Below are positions 7,832-16,916 of a DNA stretch of 64,000 nt, piece after piece. Source of the stretch: Curtobacterium sp. MR_MD2014 (GTDB lineage Bacteria; Actinomycetota; Actinomycetes; Actinomycetales; Microbacteriaceae); the NCBI RefSeq assembly GCF_000772085.1, contig NZ_CP009755.1, positions 868,001 to 932,000 on the forward strand. The letters run 5' to 3'. The translations under genes were made by a program, and so were the position numbers. Below the pieces are notes generated by a model. The model searched no databases and was not told the DNA's origin. It saw only the letters and a program-made list of their open reading frames with translations. Numbering within the stretch: the first letter of the stretch is position 1; the number at the start of each line of letters is the position of its first letter.

Positions 7832-8815
7832 ATGACCCGCTTCCTGGCGCGTCGACTCGTGTACTACGTCGTGCTCGTGTTCCTCGCCACCTCGCTGACG
7901 TACTTCCTGGCCTCGGCGACGTTCAGCCCCCGATCCGTCTACGCAGAACGCAACCCGGCACCACCTGCGGCCACCATCGACAAGAAGCTCGACGACATCG
8001 GCGTCAACGACAAGACGCCGATCGTCGTGCGCTACGGGCACTGGCTCGGCGACGCCGTCCAGGGCGATCTCGGCCGGACGATCCAGGACCGCAGCGTCAA
8101 CGACGCCTTCTGGCCGCGCCTGGGGGTGAGCCTGCGGCTGCTGGTGGTCGGGTCCCTGCTCGGCATCCTCCTCGGGGTGCTGCTCGGTGTCTGGAACGCC
8201 ATCCGGCAGTACCGGATCTCGGACCGGGTGAGTGCGATCGTCTCGATCGTGCTCATCTCGACACCGGTGTTCCTGACGGCCGTGTTCCTGAAGATCGGAG
8301 CGACGAAGCTCAACCAGGACACCGGGACCCAGCTCATCAACTTCACCGGCGAGGCCACCCCGGGGCTGAGCGGCAGCGCGTGGGACCTGTTCCTCGACCG
8401 GGGCGTGCACCTGCTCCTGCCGACGATCTCCATCGCGCTCGGCCTCATCGCGATCTACAGCCGGTACCAGCGGGCGACGATGCTCGACGTGCTCGGCTCG
8501 GACTTCCTGCGGACCGCGCGGGCGAAGGGGCTGACCAAGCGCCAGGCGACCTTCAAGCACGGGCTCCGGACCGCGCTGATCCCGATGACGACGCTCTTCG
8601 CCTACGGGTTCCTCGGCATCCTCACCGGTGCGACCTTCACCGAGAAGATCTTCGGCTGGAACGGTCTCGGCGCGTGGTTCATCGACTCGGTGCAGAACAA
8701 CGACGTGAACGCGGTGACCGCGTACACGCTGTTCGCCTCGGTCGTGGTCCTCATCGCGGGCTTCCTCGCCGACGTCCTCACCGCCGCCCTCGATCCGCGT
8801 GTGCGGAGGAGCTGA
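7832..8815 (+). CDS. Peptide ABC transporter permease, DppB/OppB type (second transporter)
   Basis: 327 residues from ATG 7832 (MTRFLARRLVYYVVLV). A first membrane helix near residues 8-28 is followed by an external segment and further helices. The EAA loop TARAKGLTKRQATFKHGLRT lies near residues 226-245. It pairs with the next gene product to form the channel of a second peptide importer. An in-frame ATG at 7820 would overlap the predicted -10 and lacks a ribosome-binding site, so 7832 is preferred. The stop lies 1 bp before the next ATG. Confidence 0.88.
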   Translation: MTRFLARRLVYYVVLVFLATSLTYFLASATFSPRSVYAERNPAPPAATIDKKLDDIGVNDKTPIVVRYGHWLGDAVQGDLGRTIQDRSVNDAFWPRLGVSLRLLVVGSLLGILLGVLLGVWNAIRQYRISDRVSAIVSIVLISTPVFLTAVFLKIGATKLNQDTGTQLINFTGEATPGLSGSAWDLFLDRGVHLLLPTISIALGLIAIYSRYQRATMLDVLGSDFLRTARAKGLTKRQATFKHGLRTALIPMTTLFAYGFLGILTGATFTEKIFGWNGLGAWFIDSVQNNDVNAVTAYTLFASVVVLIAGFLADVLTAALDPRVRRS

Positions 8816-8816
8816 G

Positions 8817-9845
8817 ATGACCGACACCCGCATCGAACCCGTCGACGGCACGACCGTCGGCCGGTCCGACACGCCGCTGCCCGGCAGCCCGAAGCCGGGC
8901 GGGAAGCAGCGCAACCGCTTCGTGCAGACCGCAGTCCGCGTGTTCATGAACCGTGGGGCCGGGATCGGCCTCGTGGTGATCGTGCTGCTCTTCGCCTTCG
9001 CGTTCATCGGGCCGTTCGTGAGCCCCTACGGCTACTCCCAGATCGACTACACCGCGTTCTCGCAGCCCCCGGGCGGCGCGCACTGGTTCGGCACGAACGG
9101 CATCGGGCAGGACGTCTTCGCGCAGACCGCTCGCGCCATGCAGAAGAGCCTGCTCATCGGTCTGCTGGTCGCGCTGTTCTCGACCGCACTCGCAGCGCTG
9201 ACGGGTGCCGCTGCCGGCTACTTCGGCGGCTGGGTCGACCGGATCGTGATGTTCTTCGTCGACATGCTGCTCGTGCTGCCGTCGTTCCTCATCATCGCGA
9301 TCATCAGCCCGCGCATCCAGGACTCCGGCTGGATCGTGCTCGTGGTCCTCATCGCGGCCTTCGGCTGGATGGTCACCGCCCGGGTCGTCCGCTCGATGAC
9401 GCTCTCGGTGAAGGAGCGCGAGTTCGTGCGCGCCGCCCGGTACATGGGCATCGGCCCGTTCCGGATCATCCTCCGGCACATCCTGCCGAACGTGGCCTCG
9501 TTCCTCATCATCGACGGCACCATCCAGGTCGGGGCCGCGGTGCTCGCGGAGACGAGCCTGAGCTACTTCGGCTTCGGCGTCCAGCCACCGGACGTCTCGC
9601 TCGGCACGCTCATCGCGCAGAACCAGGACGCCGCGCTCACCAGCCCGTGGCTGTTCTTCTTCGCGGCCGGTGCGCTCGTGGTCTTCGCGATCGCGGCGAA
9701 CCTGCTCGGCGACGGGCTGCGCGACGCGCTCGACCCGACGTCGGCGACGGGCAAGAAGCAGAAGCGGACCGGTCGGAAGCGCGACCAGAACCAGGCCGCG
9801 GTCGACGCCGCGACCATCACCACGCAGGCAGGGGCCGGCGCATGA
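8817..9845 (+). CDS. Peptide ABC transporter permease, DppC/OppC type (second transporter)
   Basis: 342 residues from ATG 8817, with GGAGGA about 6 nt upstream. An N-terminal cytoplasmic region of about 45 residues precedes the first membrane helix (GIGLVVIVLLFAFAFIGPFV). HWFGTNGIGQDVFAQTAR marks the DppC-type periplasmic segment and the EAA loop (RAARYMGIGPFRIILRHILP) precedes the last helices. A basic tail of about 35 residues (KKQKRTGRKRDQNQ) extends beyond the usual end. Its TGA overlaps the start of the ATPase gene as ATGA. Confidence 0.9.
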   Translation: MTDTRIEPVDGTTVGRSDTPLPGSPKPGGKQRNRFVQTAVRVFMNRGAGIGLVVIVLLFAFAFIGPFVSPYGYSQIDYTAFSQPPGGAHWFGTNGIGQDVFAQTARAMQKSLLIGLLVALFSTALAALTGAAAGYFGGWVDRIVMFFVDMLLVLPSFLIIAIISPRIQDSGWIVLVVLIAAFGWMVTARVVRSMTLSVKEREFVRAARYMGIGPFRIILRHILPNVASFLIIDGTIQVGAAVLAETSLSYFGFGVQPPDVSLGTLIAQNQDAALTSPWLFFFAAGALVVFAIAANLLGDGLRDALDPTSATGKKQKRTGRKRDQNQAAVDAATITTQAGAGA

Positions 9846-11980
9846 GCACCACCACCACGACGACCACCACGACCGAACCGCTGCTCCGCGTCCGCGATCT
9901 CGACGTCCGGTTCCCGACCCCGCGCGGCGTCGTGCACGCCGTTCGGGGGGTCGACCTCGAGCTCCGGCGGGGCGAGGTCCTCGGCATCGTCGGCGAGTCC
10001 GGTTCGGGCAAGTCCGTCACGAGCATGGCGATCCTCGGACTGCTGCCGGAGACCACGAAGGTCACGGGGTCGATCGCGCTCGAGGGGCAGGAGCTCCTCG
10101 GCCGCAGCGACAAGCAGCTGAGCAAGCTGCGCGGAGCCAAGGTCGCCATGGTCTTCCAGGACCCGCTGTCCGCCTTCACGCCCGTGTACACGATCGGTGA
10201 GCAGATCGCCGAGACCGTCCGCGTGCACCGGGGTGCCTCGAAGCAGGACGCACGCGCCCGGGCGATCGAGCTGCTCGAGCTCGTCGGCATCCCGCAGGCC
10301 GCGCAGCGCGTGGACGCCTTCCCGCACGAGTTCTCCGGTGGCATGCGGCAGCGCGCGATGATCGCGATGGCCATGGCGAACGACCCGGACGTGATCCTGG
10401 CCGACGAACCGACCACGGCACTGGACGTGACGATCCAGGCCCAGATCATCGACGTGCTCCGCACCGCGCAGCGCGAGACCGGTGCCGCCCTGGTGTTCGT
10501 CAGCCACGACCTCGGGGTGATCGCCGGCATCGCCGACCGCATCGCCGTGATGTACGCCGGGCGGATCGTCGAGACCGCGAGTGCGGACGAGCTGTTCGCC
10601 CGACCACGCATGCCCTACACGATCGGCCTCATCGGCGCGCTGCCCCGGCTCGACGAGTCGAGCGGCGAGCCGCTGGTCCCGATCCCCGGGTCGCCGCCGT
10701 CGCTCATCGGGCTGCCCGACGCCTGCCCGTTCGCCGACCGGTGCCCGCTCGCCGCCGCCGTCTGCCGTGGGTCGGAACCGCCGCTCGCCGCGGTCGACGT
10801 GGCGGCCGGTGTCCCCGGAGAAGGGCCGGTCGACACCTCGGTGCCGCACGCGGTCGCCTGCCACCGGTACGAGGAGGTCGCCGAGGCCCACGCCGACGCC
10901 GGCGCGATCTTCCGGCTGCCCGAGATCCCGGACACCGGCGTCGCGGTCACCACACCCGCCGCCCGCGAGCAGCGCCCCGCCGTCGTCCAGGTCGAGGGGC
11001 TGACGAAGACGTTCCCGCTCGTCAAGGGATCGGTGTTCAAGCGCAAGGTCGGCGAGGTCTACGCGGTGGACGGCGTCGACCTCGACATCCGCACGGGCGA
11101 GACGCTCGGCCTGGTCGGGGAGTCGGGGTCCGGCAAGTCGACGACCCTGCACCAGCTGATGGACCTCGAGCGGCCCGAGCACGGCACGGTCGAGCTCTTC
11201 GGACAGCCGGTCACGGCGTCGAAGCAGCTGCGGCAGCGCATCTCGATGGTGTTCCAGGACCCCGCAGCGAGCCTCGACCCGCGCATGTCCGTGTACGACG
11301 TCGTCGCCGAACCGCTCCGGGCCATCGGCGCCTCGTCGGACCGCATCGCCGAGCGGGTGCCGGAGCTCCTCGGGCTCGTGGGGCTCCGTGCCGCCGAGGC
11401 CGACCGCTACCCGCACGAGTTCTCCGGCGGGCAGCGGCAGCGCATCTCGATCGCTCGGGCGCTCGCGACCGAGCCGGAGCTCATCGTGCTCGACGAGCCG
11501 GTCTCCGCGCTCGACGTGTCGATCCAGGCCGGGGTGCTCAACCTGCTCGCCGACCTCAAGGCACGACTCGGGTTGTCGTACCTGTTCGTGTCGCACGACC
11601 TGTCGGTGATCCGGCACGTCGCGGACCGGGTGAGCGTGATGTACCTGGGCCGCACCGTCGAGGAGGGCGCGGTCGACGAGGTCTTCGAGCGCCCGATGCA
11701 CCCGTACACGGCTGCGCTCATGTCGGCGGTCCCGGTGCCGGATCCCGTCGTGGAGCGCGCACGGCGGACGATCCTGCTGCCGGGGGACCCGCCCAGCCCG
11801 ACCGAGCGCCCGACCGGCTGCCGGTTCCGCTCGCGCTGCCCGCTCTACGCGATGCTGCCCGAGGCGCAGCAGGCGCGGTGCCGCGACGAGGTGCCCGAGA
11901 AGGCGCCGCGCGCCGGCGCGGAGCGCGACCACCGTGCGGCGTGCCACTACCCGGAGCAGGTGCCGCAGCTGGTCGCGTGA
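9842..11980 (+). CDS. Fused two-domain peptide ABC transporter ATPase (second transporter)
   Basis: 712 residues, longer than the fusion at 2218-3960 because both halves keep the oligopeptide-type C-terminal module: CPFADRCPLAAAVC after domain 1 and CRFRSRCPLYA at the end of domain 2. Domain 1 has Walker A GESGSGKS near residue 49 and FSGGMRQR near 164. Domain 2 has Walker A near 426 and FSGGQRQR near 527, with Walker B LIVLDEPVSALD. It energises peptide import with the two upstream permeases. ATG 9842 overlaps the permease stop (ATGA). The N-terminus holds a run of nine threonines encoded by ACC/ACG codons. Confidence 0.92.
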   Translation: MSTTTTTTTTTEPLLRVRDLDVRFPTPRGVVHAVRGVDLELRRGEVLGIVGESGSGKSVTSMAILGLLPETTKVTGSIALEGQELLGRSDKQLSKLRGAKVAMVFQDPLSAFTPVYTIGEQIAETVRVHRGASKQDARARAIELLELVGIPQAAQRVDAFPHEFSGGMRQRAMIAMAMANDPDVILADEPTTALDVTIQAQIIDVLRTAQRETGAALVFVSHDLGVIAGIADRIAVMYAGRIVETASADELFARPRMPYTIGLIGALPRLDESSGEPLVPIPGSPPSLIGLPDACPFADRCPLAAAVCRGSEPPLAAVDVAAGVPGEGPVDTSVPHAVACHRYEEVAEAHADAGAIFRLPEIPDTGVAVTTPAAREQRPAVVQVEGLTKTFPLVKGSVFKRKVGEVYAVDGVDLDIRTGETLGLVGESGSGKSTTLHQLMDLERPEHGTVELFGQPVTASKQLRQRISMVFQDPAASLDPRMSVYDVVAEPLRAIGASSDRIAERVPELLGLVGLRAAEADRYPHEFSGGQRQRISIARALATEPELIVLDEPVSALDVSIQAGVLNLLADLKARLGLSYLFVSHDLSVIRHVADRVSVMYLGRTVEEGAVDEVFERPMHPYTAALMSAVPVPDPVVERARRTILLPGDPPSPTERPTGCRFRSRCPLYAMLPEAQQARCRDEVPEKAPRAGAERDHRAACHYPEQVPQLVA

Positions 11981-11986
11981 CCAGCC

Positions 11987-12034
11987 GACGGACGGAAGGC
12001 GCGGTGCCGGTCGGTACCGCGCCTCCCGTCCGTC
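11987..12034. terminator. Palindrome of the GGACGGGAGGC family
   Basis: An inverted repeat with about 20 paired positions (left GACGGACGG...GGCGCGGT, right ACCGCGCC...CCGTCCGTC) lies 7 bp after the ATPase stop. It is one of six related intergenic palindromes in the window. Confidence 0.75.
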
Positions 12035-12081
12035 ACCGGCCCACGTCGGGCCCGTCCTGCCGTGAGACGGTCTCGTCACGT

Positions 12082-12111
12082 CGAGACGCCGCAGGATCCT
12101 GCGGCGTCTCG
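12082..12111. terminator. 30-bp perfect palindrome, bidirectional terminator
   Basis: Two 15-bp arms (CGAGACGCCGCAGGA and its complement) without a loop spacer lie between the convergent transporter operon and CPBP protease gene, 57 bp beyond the latter's stop. Confidence 0.7.
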
Positions 12112-12167
12112 CGTCGATGCCTCCGTCTGACGGGCACGCCGGCGTCTCGCTTCGGCGACGCACGCGC

Positions 12168-12917
12168 TCACCGGAACAGTCCCGGGAACGCCTGGGCGAC
12201 GAAGGGGTAGCCCACGAAGACGACGGCGTCGAGCAGGCAGTGCGTGATGACGAGCGGGAGCAGCCGCCCCCACCTCGTGTAGATCCACCCGAACACGACG
12301 CCCATCACCGCGTTCCCCACGAACGCCCCGAACCCCTGGTACAGGTGGTAGCTCCCGCGCAGGACCGCGGTCGACAGGATGACCTGCCACCGCCCCCACC
12401 CGAGCCCGCCGAGTCGCTCGTACAGGTACCCGATCACGATGACCTCCTCCTGCAGCCCGGACCGGACGGCCGAGAGCAGCAGGACGGGGATCGTCCACCA
12501 GTAGGTGTTCAGCGCCGCCGGGTCGACGTCCACCGTGAAGCCGAGTGCGCGACCGGTGAAGTAGAGCGCGAGTCCGGGGACGCCGATGCCGAGCGCGATG
12601 AGGGCTGCACCGCCGAGGTCCGGCCGCGCCCGGAAGCGGTCGATGCCGAGCCGGTGGAGGTGCGGGCGCCTCGCGCTCCAGAGGAGGTAGCAGACCAGCG
12701 CGACCGGGGCCAGGTCGACCGCGATGCCGACGAGCTGCCGCGCGAGGTCGACGTACTGCACGGTCGTGGTGGACGTGTTGAGTGCCGTCGACTGCTCGCC
12801 GAGGGGCGTCGTCTGCGACAGGTCGTCGATGATCTGGAGCACCGAGTACAGGGCGCTGCCGCCCAGTGAGAGCATGAGGACGATCGTGATCTCGGTCCAC
12901 GTCCGCCGTCGGGTCAT
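12168..12917 (-). CDS. CPBP family intramembrane metalloprotease
   Basis: 249-residue polytopic membrane protein of the CAAX-protease/bacteriocin-processing (Abi) family. The catalytic motifs are readable: Glu157-Glu158 in SGLQEEV, His191 in GSYHLYQG, Asn202 in VGNAVMG and His226 in VITHCLLD. The usual Arg after the EE pair is replaced (EEVIVIGY). Substrates of actinobacterial members are mostly unknown; immunity and protein-processing roles are known for relatives, and no bacteriocin gene is nearby. ATG 12917 is preceded by GAGGAG with 8 nt spacing. Confidence 0.85.
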   Translation of the reverse strand: MTRRRTWTEITIVLMLSLGGSALYSVLQIIDDLSQTTPLGEQSTALNTSTTTVQYVDLARQLVGIAVDLAPVALVCYLLWSARRPHLHRLGIDRFRARPDLGGAALIALGIGVPGLALYFTGRALGFTVDVDPAALNTYWWTIPVLLLSAVRSGLQEEVIVIGYLYERLGGLGWGRWQVILSTAVLRGSYHLYQGFGAFVGNAVMGVVFGWIYTRWGRLLPLVITHCLLDAVVFVGYPFVAQAFPGLFR

Positions 12918-12949
12918 GCGCTGTACTCCTCAGGGTTGCGAACTACCGG

Positions 12950-12955
12950 TAGACT
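12950..12955 (+). promoter_or_regulatory. Predicted -10 element TAGACT upstream of typA
   Basis: TAGACT lies about 100 nt upstream of the typA start, giving a leader of roughly 95 nt. No convincing -35 is seen. The same hexamer precedes fdxA and the DEAD-box helicase gene. Confidence 0.4.
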
Positions 12956-13056
12956 GGCGTGTCGGGCGTTCCAGCCCACCCACGGGCAGTGCCACCACGG
13001 CGCGAGAGCCGCCGTCGGCCGCCCGATCTTCTCCGAACACTTGAAGGATGTCCTGT

Positions 13057-14979
13057 ATGGCGCTCGCCACCCGGTCCGACCTGCGCAACGTCGCCATCGT
13101 GGCACACGTCGACCACGGCAAGACCACCCTCGTCGACGCGATGCTCACGCAGACCAACTCGTTCGACGCCCACTTCGAGGGCGAAGACCGGATGATGGAC
13201 TCGAACGACCTCGAGCGCGAGAAGGGCATCACCATCCTCGCGAAGAACACCTCGGTGCTCTACAACGGGGAGCACGCCGAGCAGTTCAACCCGGGTGGCC
13301 GCATCACGATCAACGTGATCGACACCCCCGGCCACGCCGACTTCGGTGGTGAGGTCGAGCGCGGCCTCTCCATGGTCGACGGTGTCGTGCTGCTCGTCGA
13401 CGCGTCCGAGGGCCCGCTGCCCCAGACCCGCTTCGTGCTGCGCAAGGCGCTCGCCGCGAAGCTCCCGGTGATCCTGCTCGTCAACAAGACGGACCGCCCG
13501 GACTCCCGCATCGACGAGGTCGTCTCCGAGTCGCAGGACCTGCTCCTCGGCCTGGCCTCGGACCTGTCGGACGAGGTCGACGACCTCGACCTCGACGCGA
13601 TCCTCGACGTCCCGGTCGTCTACGCGTCCGGTCGTGCCGGTGCCGCGAGCCGCAACAAGCCGAACGACGGCGAGCTGCCCGACAACGACGACCTCGAGCC
13701 GCTGTTCGAGGCGATCCTGCAGCACGTGCCGGCGCCGACGTACGACGACGAGCACCCGCTGCAGGCGCACGTCACCAACCTCGACGCCTCGCCGTTCCTC
13801 GGCCGCCTCGCGCTGCTCCGCATCTTCCACGGCACGATGAAGAAGGGGCAGACGGTCGCGTGGGTCAAGCACGACGGCACCGTCGCGAACGCCCGCATCA
13901 CCGAGCTGCTCATCACGAAGGCACTCGACCGTTTCCCGGCCGAGTCCGCGGGCCCCGGTGACATCGTCGCCGTCGCCGGCTTCGACACCATCACCATCGG
14001 TGAGACGCTGTCCGACCCCGAGGACGTCCGCCCGCTGCCGACGATCACGGTCGACGACCCCGCCATCTCGATGACCATCGGGACCAACACGAGCCCGCTC
14101 GTCGGCAAGGTCAAGGGCCACAAGCTGACCGCGCGCATGGTCAAGGACCGCCTCGACCGCGAGCTCATCGGCAACGTGTCGCTCAAGGTGCAGGACATCG
14201 GCCGTCCGGACACCTGGGAGGTCCAGGGCCGTGGTGAGCTGGCGCTCGCCATCCTGGTCGAGCAGATGCGCCGCGAGGGCTTCGAGCTCACCGTGGGCAA
14301 GCCGCAGGTCGTCACGAAGCGTGACGAGAACGGCAAGCTCCAGGAGCCCTACGAGCACATGACGATCGACACGCCGGAGGAGCACCTCGGCGCGATCACG
14401 CAGCTCATGGCCGCGCGCAAGGGTCGCATGGAGAACATGACGAACCACGGCACCGGCTGGATCCGCATGGAGTTCATCGTGCCGTCGCGTGGCCTCATCG
14501 GCTTCCGCACGTCGTTCCTCACCGAGACCCGTGGCACGGGCATCGCGAACGCGATCTCGCACGGCTACGACGACTGGGCGGGCCCGATCCAGACCCGCAT
14601 CAACGGCTCGATCGTCTCCGACCGCGCCGGTGTCGTGACGCCGTTCGCCATCACGAACCTGCAGGAGCGCATGACGTTCTTCGTCAACCCGACGGAGGAG
14701 GTCTACGAGGGCATGGTCATCGGCGAGAACTCGCGCGCCGACGACATGGACGTGAACATCACGAAGGAGAAGAAGCTCACGAACATGCGTTCGGCGAACG
14801 CCGACTCCTTCGAGTCGATGACGCCGTCGCGCCAGCTCTCCCTCGAGGAGTGCCTGGAGTTCGCGCGCGAGGACGAGTGCGTCGAGGTCACCCCCGACAA
14901 CGTGCGCATCCGCAAGGTCGAGCTCGACGCGCAGGCCCGTCAGCGCGCGTACGCCCGCCTGAAGCGCCAGGACGCGTAA
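13057..14979 (+). CDS. typA: Ribosome-associated GTPase TypA/BipA
   Basis: 640 residues from ATG 13057, chosen over the in-frame ATG at 13048 because AAGGA at 13044-13048 sits 8 nt upstream. The N-terminal G domain carries AHVDHGKTT (residues 16-24), DTPGH and NKTD, followed by EF-G-like domains II, III and V and the TypA-specific C-terminal region (GRKGRMENM-type segment AARKGRMENMTNHGTG, then RGLIGFRT). It binds the 70S ribosome and helps large-subunit assembly and stress or cold adaptation. Stand-alone gene with its own leader and a strong terminator. Confidence 0.95.
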   Translation: MALATRSDLRNVAIVAHVDHGKTTLVDAMLTQTNSFDAHFEGEDRMMDSNDLEREKGITILAKNTSVLYNGEHAEQFNPGGRITINVIDTPGHADFGGEVERGLSMVDGVVLLVDASEGPLPQTRFVLRKALAAKLPVILLVNKTDRPDSRIDEVVSESQDLLLGLASDLSDEVDDLDLDAILDVPVVYASGRAGAASRNKPNDGELPDNDDLEPLFEAILQHVPAPTYDDEHPLQAHVTNLDASPFLGRLALLRIFHGTMKKGQTVAWVKHDGTVANARITELLITKALDRFPAESAGPGDIVAVAGFDTITIGETLSDPEDVRPLPTITVDDPAISMTIGTNTSPLVGKVKGHKLTARMVKDRLDRELIGNVSLKVQDIGRPDTWEVQGRGELALAILVEQMRREGFELTVGKPQVVTKRDENGKLQEPYEHMTIDTPEEHLGAITQLMAARKGRMENMTNHGTGWIRMEFIVPSRGLIGFRTSFLTETRGTGIANAISHGYDDWAGPIQTRINGSIVSDRAGVVTPFAITNLQERMTFFVNPTEEVYEGMVIGENSRADDMDVNITKEKKLTNMRSANADSFESMTPSRQLSLEECLEFAREDECVEVTPDNVRIRKVELDAQARQRAYARLKRQDA

Positions 14980-15010
14980 CCCCGCGACAGCCTGGAGGCA
15001 CCGCCTCCGT

Positions 15011-15051
15011 CCGACGGCCCGGTCACCTCGTCGAGGTGGCCGGGCCGTCGG
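15011..15051 (+). terminator. Terminator hairpin after typA
   Basis: 20-position stem (15011-15030 with 15032-15051) containing one wobble pair, 31 bp past the typA stop. Confidence 0.75.
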
Positions 15052-15076
15052 CGTCCGCGCCCTCCGGCTCCGGGGT

Positions 15077-15082
15077 TACGGT
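15077..15082 (+). promoter_or_regulatory. Predicted -10 element TACGGT, leaderless
   Basis: TACGGT followed by 6 nt and the GTG at 15089. Confidence 0.55.
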
Positions 15083-15088
15083 GGACGG

Positions 15089-16282
15089 GTGACCCTCGAT
15101 CTCCTCTCCCTGTACCAGGACCTGCACGCCCACCCGGAGCTCGGCTTCCAGGAGCACCGCACCGCCGGTGTGATCGCCGACCGACTGGCCGAGATCGGTG
15201 GGATCGAGGTCACCACAGGCGTCGGCGGCACGGGCGTCGTGGGCGTCCTGGCGAACGGCGACGGGCCGGTCGTGTGGCTCCGCGCCGACATCGACGGCCT
15301 GCCCGTGCAGGAGCGCACGGGGCTGTCCTACGCGAGCACGCACACCGGCCGCGACGACGAGGGCGTCGAGGTCCCGACGATGCACGCCTGCGGACACGAC
15401 ATCCACGTCACGTGGCTGCTCGGGACCCTCGAGCGCCTCGTCGACACCCGCGACGCGTGGCACGGCACGGTGGTCGCCGTCTTCCAGCCCGCGGAAGAGG
15501 TCATCTCCGGTGCCCGCGCGATGATCGAGGACGGCCTGGTCGAGCGCTTCCCGCAGCCGGAGGTCGTGCTGGGGCAGCACTCCGCCCCCGCGCCGGTCGG
15601 GATCGTCGCGGTCGGCAGCGGACCGGTCATGGCGTCGAGCGACCGGCTGACGGTCACGTTCAACGGCCGCGGCGCGCACGGTTCGGCGCCGCAGGCCTCG
15701 CTCGACCCGATCGTCACCGCCGCGAGCGCCGTCGTGCGGCTGCAGACGGTCGTCTCCCGCGAGGTCTCGCCGTCCGACGCCGGCGTCGTCACCGTCGGCG
15801 CCTTCCACGCCGGGACCCGGCCGAACATCATCCCGGACCAGGCCGTCATCGAGATCTCGACGCGCGCCCGGAACGAGGAGACCCGCGAGCGGATCATCGC
15901 CTCGATCGAGCGCATCGTGCGGGCCGAGAGCGAGGCGGGCGGCCTCGCCGCGCCGACCATCGAGCGTGCCCCGGGTGCCGAGGTGACCGTGAACGACCCC
16001 GAGGCGGCGAAGCGCGTGCTCGAGGCGATCCGTCCCGTCGTGCCCGGTGCGCGCGACCTGGAGATCGGGCTGGCGATGGCGTCGGAGGACGTCGGCCAGC
16101 TCGCCACCGCGGCGGGGGTGCCGCTCGTGTACTGGTTCACCGGCATCACCGATCCGGAGCTGTTCCGCCGCGGCGAGGAGATCCCGAGCAACCACTCGCC
16201 GTTCTACGCGCCGCAGGCCGAGACGGCGATCCCGGTCGGCGTCGACGCCCTGACGGCAGCCGCCCGCACCTACCTGTCCTGA
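15089..16282 (+). CDS. M20 family amidohydrolase (hippurate hydrolase/IAA-amino acid hydrolase type)
   Basis: 397 residues from a leaderless GTG. The M20D metal ligands are visible: HACGHD near residue 98, Glu-Glu in FQPAEEVISGAR, the HS pair in LGQHSAPAP and a late His in IPSNHSPFYAP. The central dimerisation domain includes GRGAHGSAPQASLDP. Such enzymes hydrolyse N-acyl or amide-linked amino acids with two metal ions in the cytoplasm. The exact substrate cannot be told: N-acetyl amino acids, hippurate and auxin conjugates are all precedents in the subfamily. It stands alone between the typA terminator and a lipoprotein gene. Confidence 0.85.
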   Translation: MTLDLLSLYQDLHAHPELGFQEHRTAGVIADRLAEIGGIEVTTGVGGTGVVGVLANGDGPVVWLRADIDGLPVQERTGLSYASTHTGRDDEGVEVPTMHACGHDIHVTWLLGTLERLVDTRDAWHGTVVAVFQPAEEVISGARAMIEDGLVERFPQPEVVLGQHSAPAPVGIVAVGSGPVMASSDRLTVTFNGRGAHGSAPQASLDPIVTAASAVVRLQTVVSREVSPSDAGVVTVGAFHAGTRPNIIPDQAVIEISTRARNEETRERIIASIERIVRAESEAGGLAAPTIERAPGAEVTVNDPEAAKRVLEAIRPVVPGARDLEIGLAMASEDVGQLATAAGVPLVYWFTGITDPELFRRGEEIPSNHSPFYAPQAETAIPVGVDALTAAARTYLS

Positions 16283-16345
16283 CCGGCGGCGCGGCGGACG
16301 GGAGACTTCCCAGGGAACGCACGCCGCGCCTCCCGGCAGTCCACC

Positions 16346-16351
16346 TAGGGT
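16346..16351 (+). promoter_or_regulatory. Predicted -10 element TAGGGT, leaderless
   Basis: TAGGGT followed by 6 nt and ATG 16358. Confidence 0.55.
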
Positions 16352-16357
16352 GTCCGC

Positions 16358-16897
16358 ATGCGCACGACCCGGACCCTCATCGCCGCCGTGACCGCGGGGA
16401 TCGCCCTCGCGGGCCTGACCGGCTGCTCCGCCGACGCGGTGCGCCAGGCGACCGACCTCGGCTCGTCGGTCGCCTCGAACGTCAGCGAGACCGTGCAGGG
16501 CATCGACGGCAAGGCGGTCCAGGACGGCATGGCCTCGGTCGCGGGCGGCATCGACGGCGCCCTCGACGCGGCACTGTCGGGCACGGGCGTGACGAGCGAC
16601 GGCAGGGTGCCGGACGGCTTCCCGACCCCCGACGTCCCGCTCGTCGACGGCACCGTGCTCGGCGGTGGGGCCGGGCCGAACGGTTCCGGCTGGGTGGTCC
16701 AGGTCCGCGTGGCCTCGGTCGACGACTTCGCGGCGGCCGCCGAGCAGCTCGCTGCCGCCGGGTACACCGAGTCCGCGAAGCGTGCGGACACGTCGAGCGC
16801 GTTCGGGATGTTCCGCAGCGATGCGTACCGCGTGGTGCTGACGGTGTCCGAGTCGTCGGACGGCGTGACCGCGACGTACATCGTCACGCCCCGCTAG
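16358..16897 (+). CDS. Hypothetical lipoprotein
   Basis: 179 residues. The signal peptide RTTRTLIAAVTAGIALA ends in the lipobox LTGC with Cys23 as lipidation site, so the product is anchored on the outer face of the membrane. A Ser/Thr/Ala-rich helix-prone stretch (residues about 24-75) is followed by a compact alpha/beta region (GWVVQVRVASVDDFAAAAEQL, then a final pair of strands ending VTATYIVTPR) that could be a small ferredoxin-like or PASTA-sized domain. I recognise no family. Transcription is leaderless from TAGGGT. The next gene starts 20 bp after the stop. Confidence 0.75.
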   Translation: MRTTRTLIAAVTAGIALAGLTGCSADAVRQATDLGSSVASNVSETVQGIDGKAVQDGMASVAGGIDGALDAALSGTGVTSDGRVPDGFPTPDVPLVDGTVLGGGAGPNGSGWVVQVRVASVDDFAAAAEQLAAAGYTESAKRADTSSAFGMFRSDAYRVVLTVSESSDGVTATYIVTPR

Positions 16898-16916
16898 CGA
16901 AGTACCCTGGGACGCG

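Noticed and set aside
12168..12917. Abortive-infection or bacteriocin-immunity system around the CPBP (Abi-family) protease
   Set aside because: Neighbours are housekeeping genes and no toxin, bacteriocin or phage gene is near; the family name alone is not evidence of defence.
12956..13056. Riboswitch in the typA leader
   Set aside because: The leader of about 95 nt is GC-rich with weak hairpins, and no known riboswitch core could be recognised.
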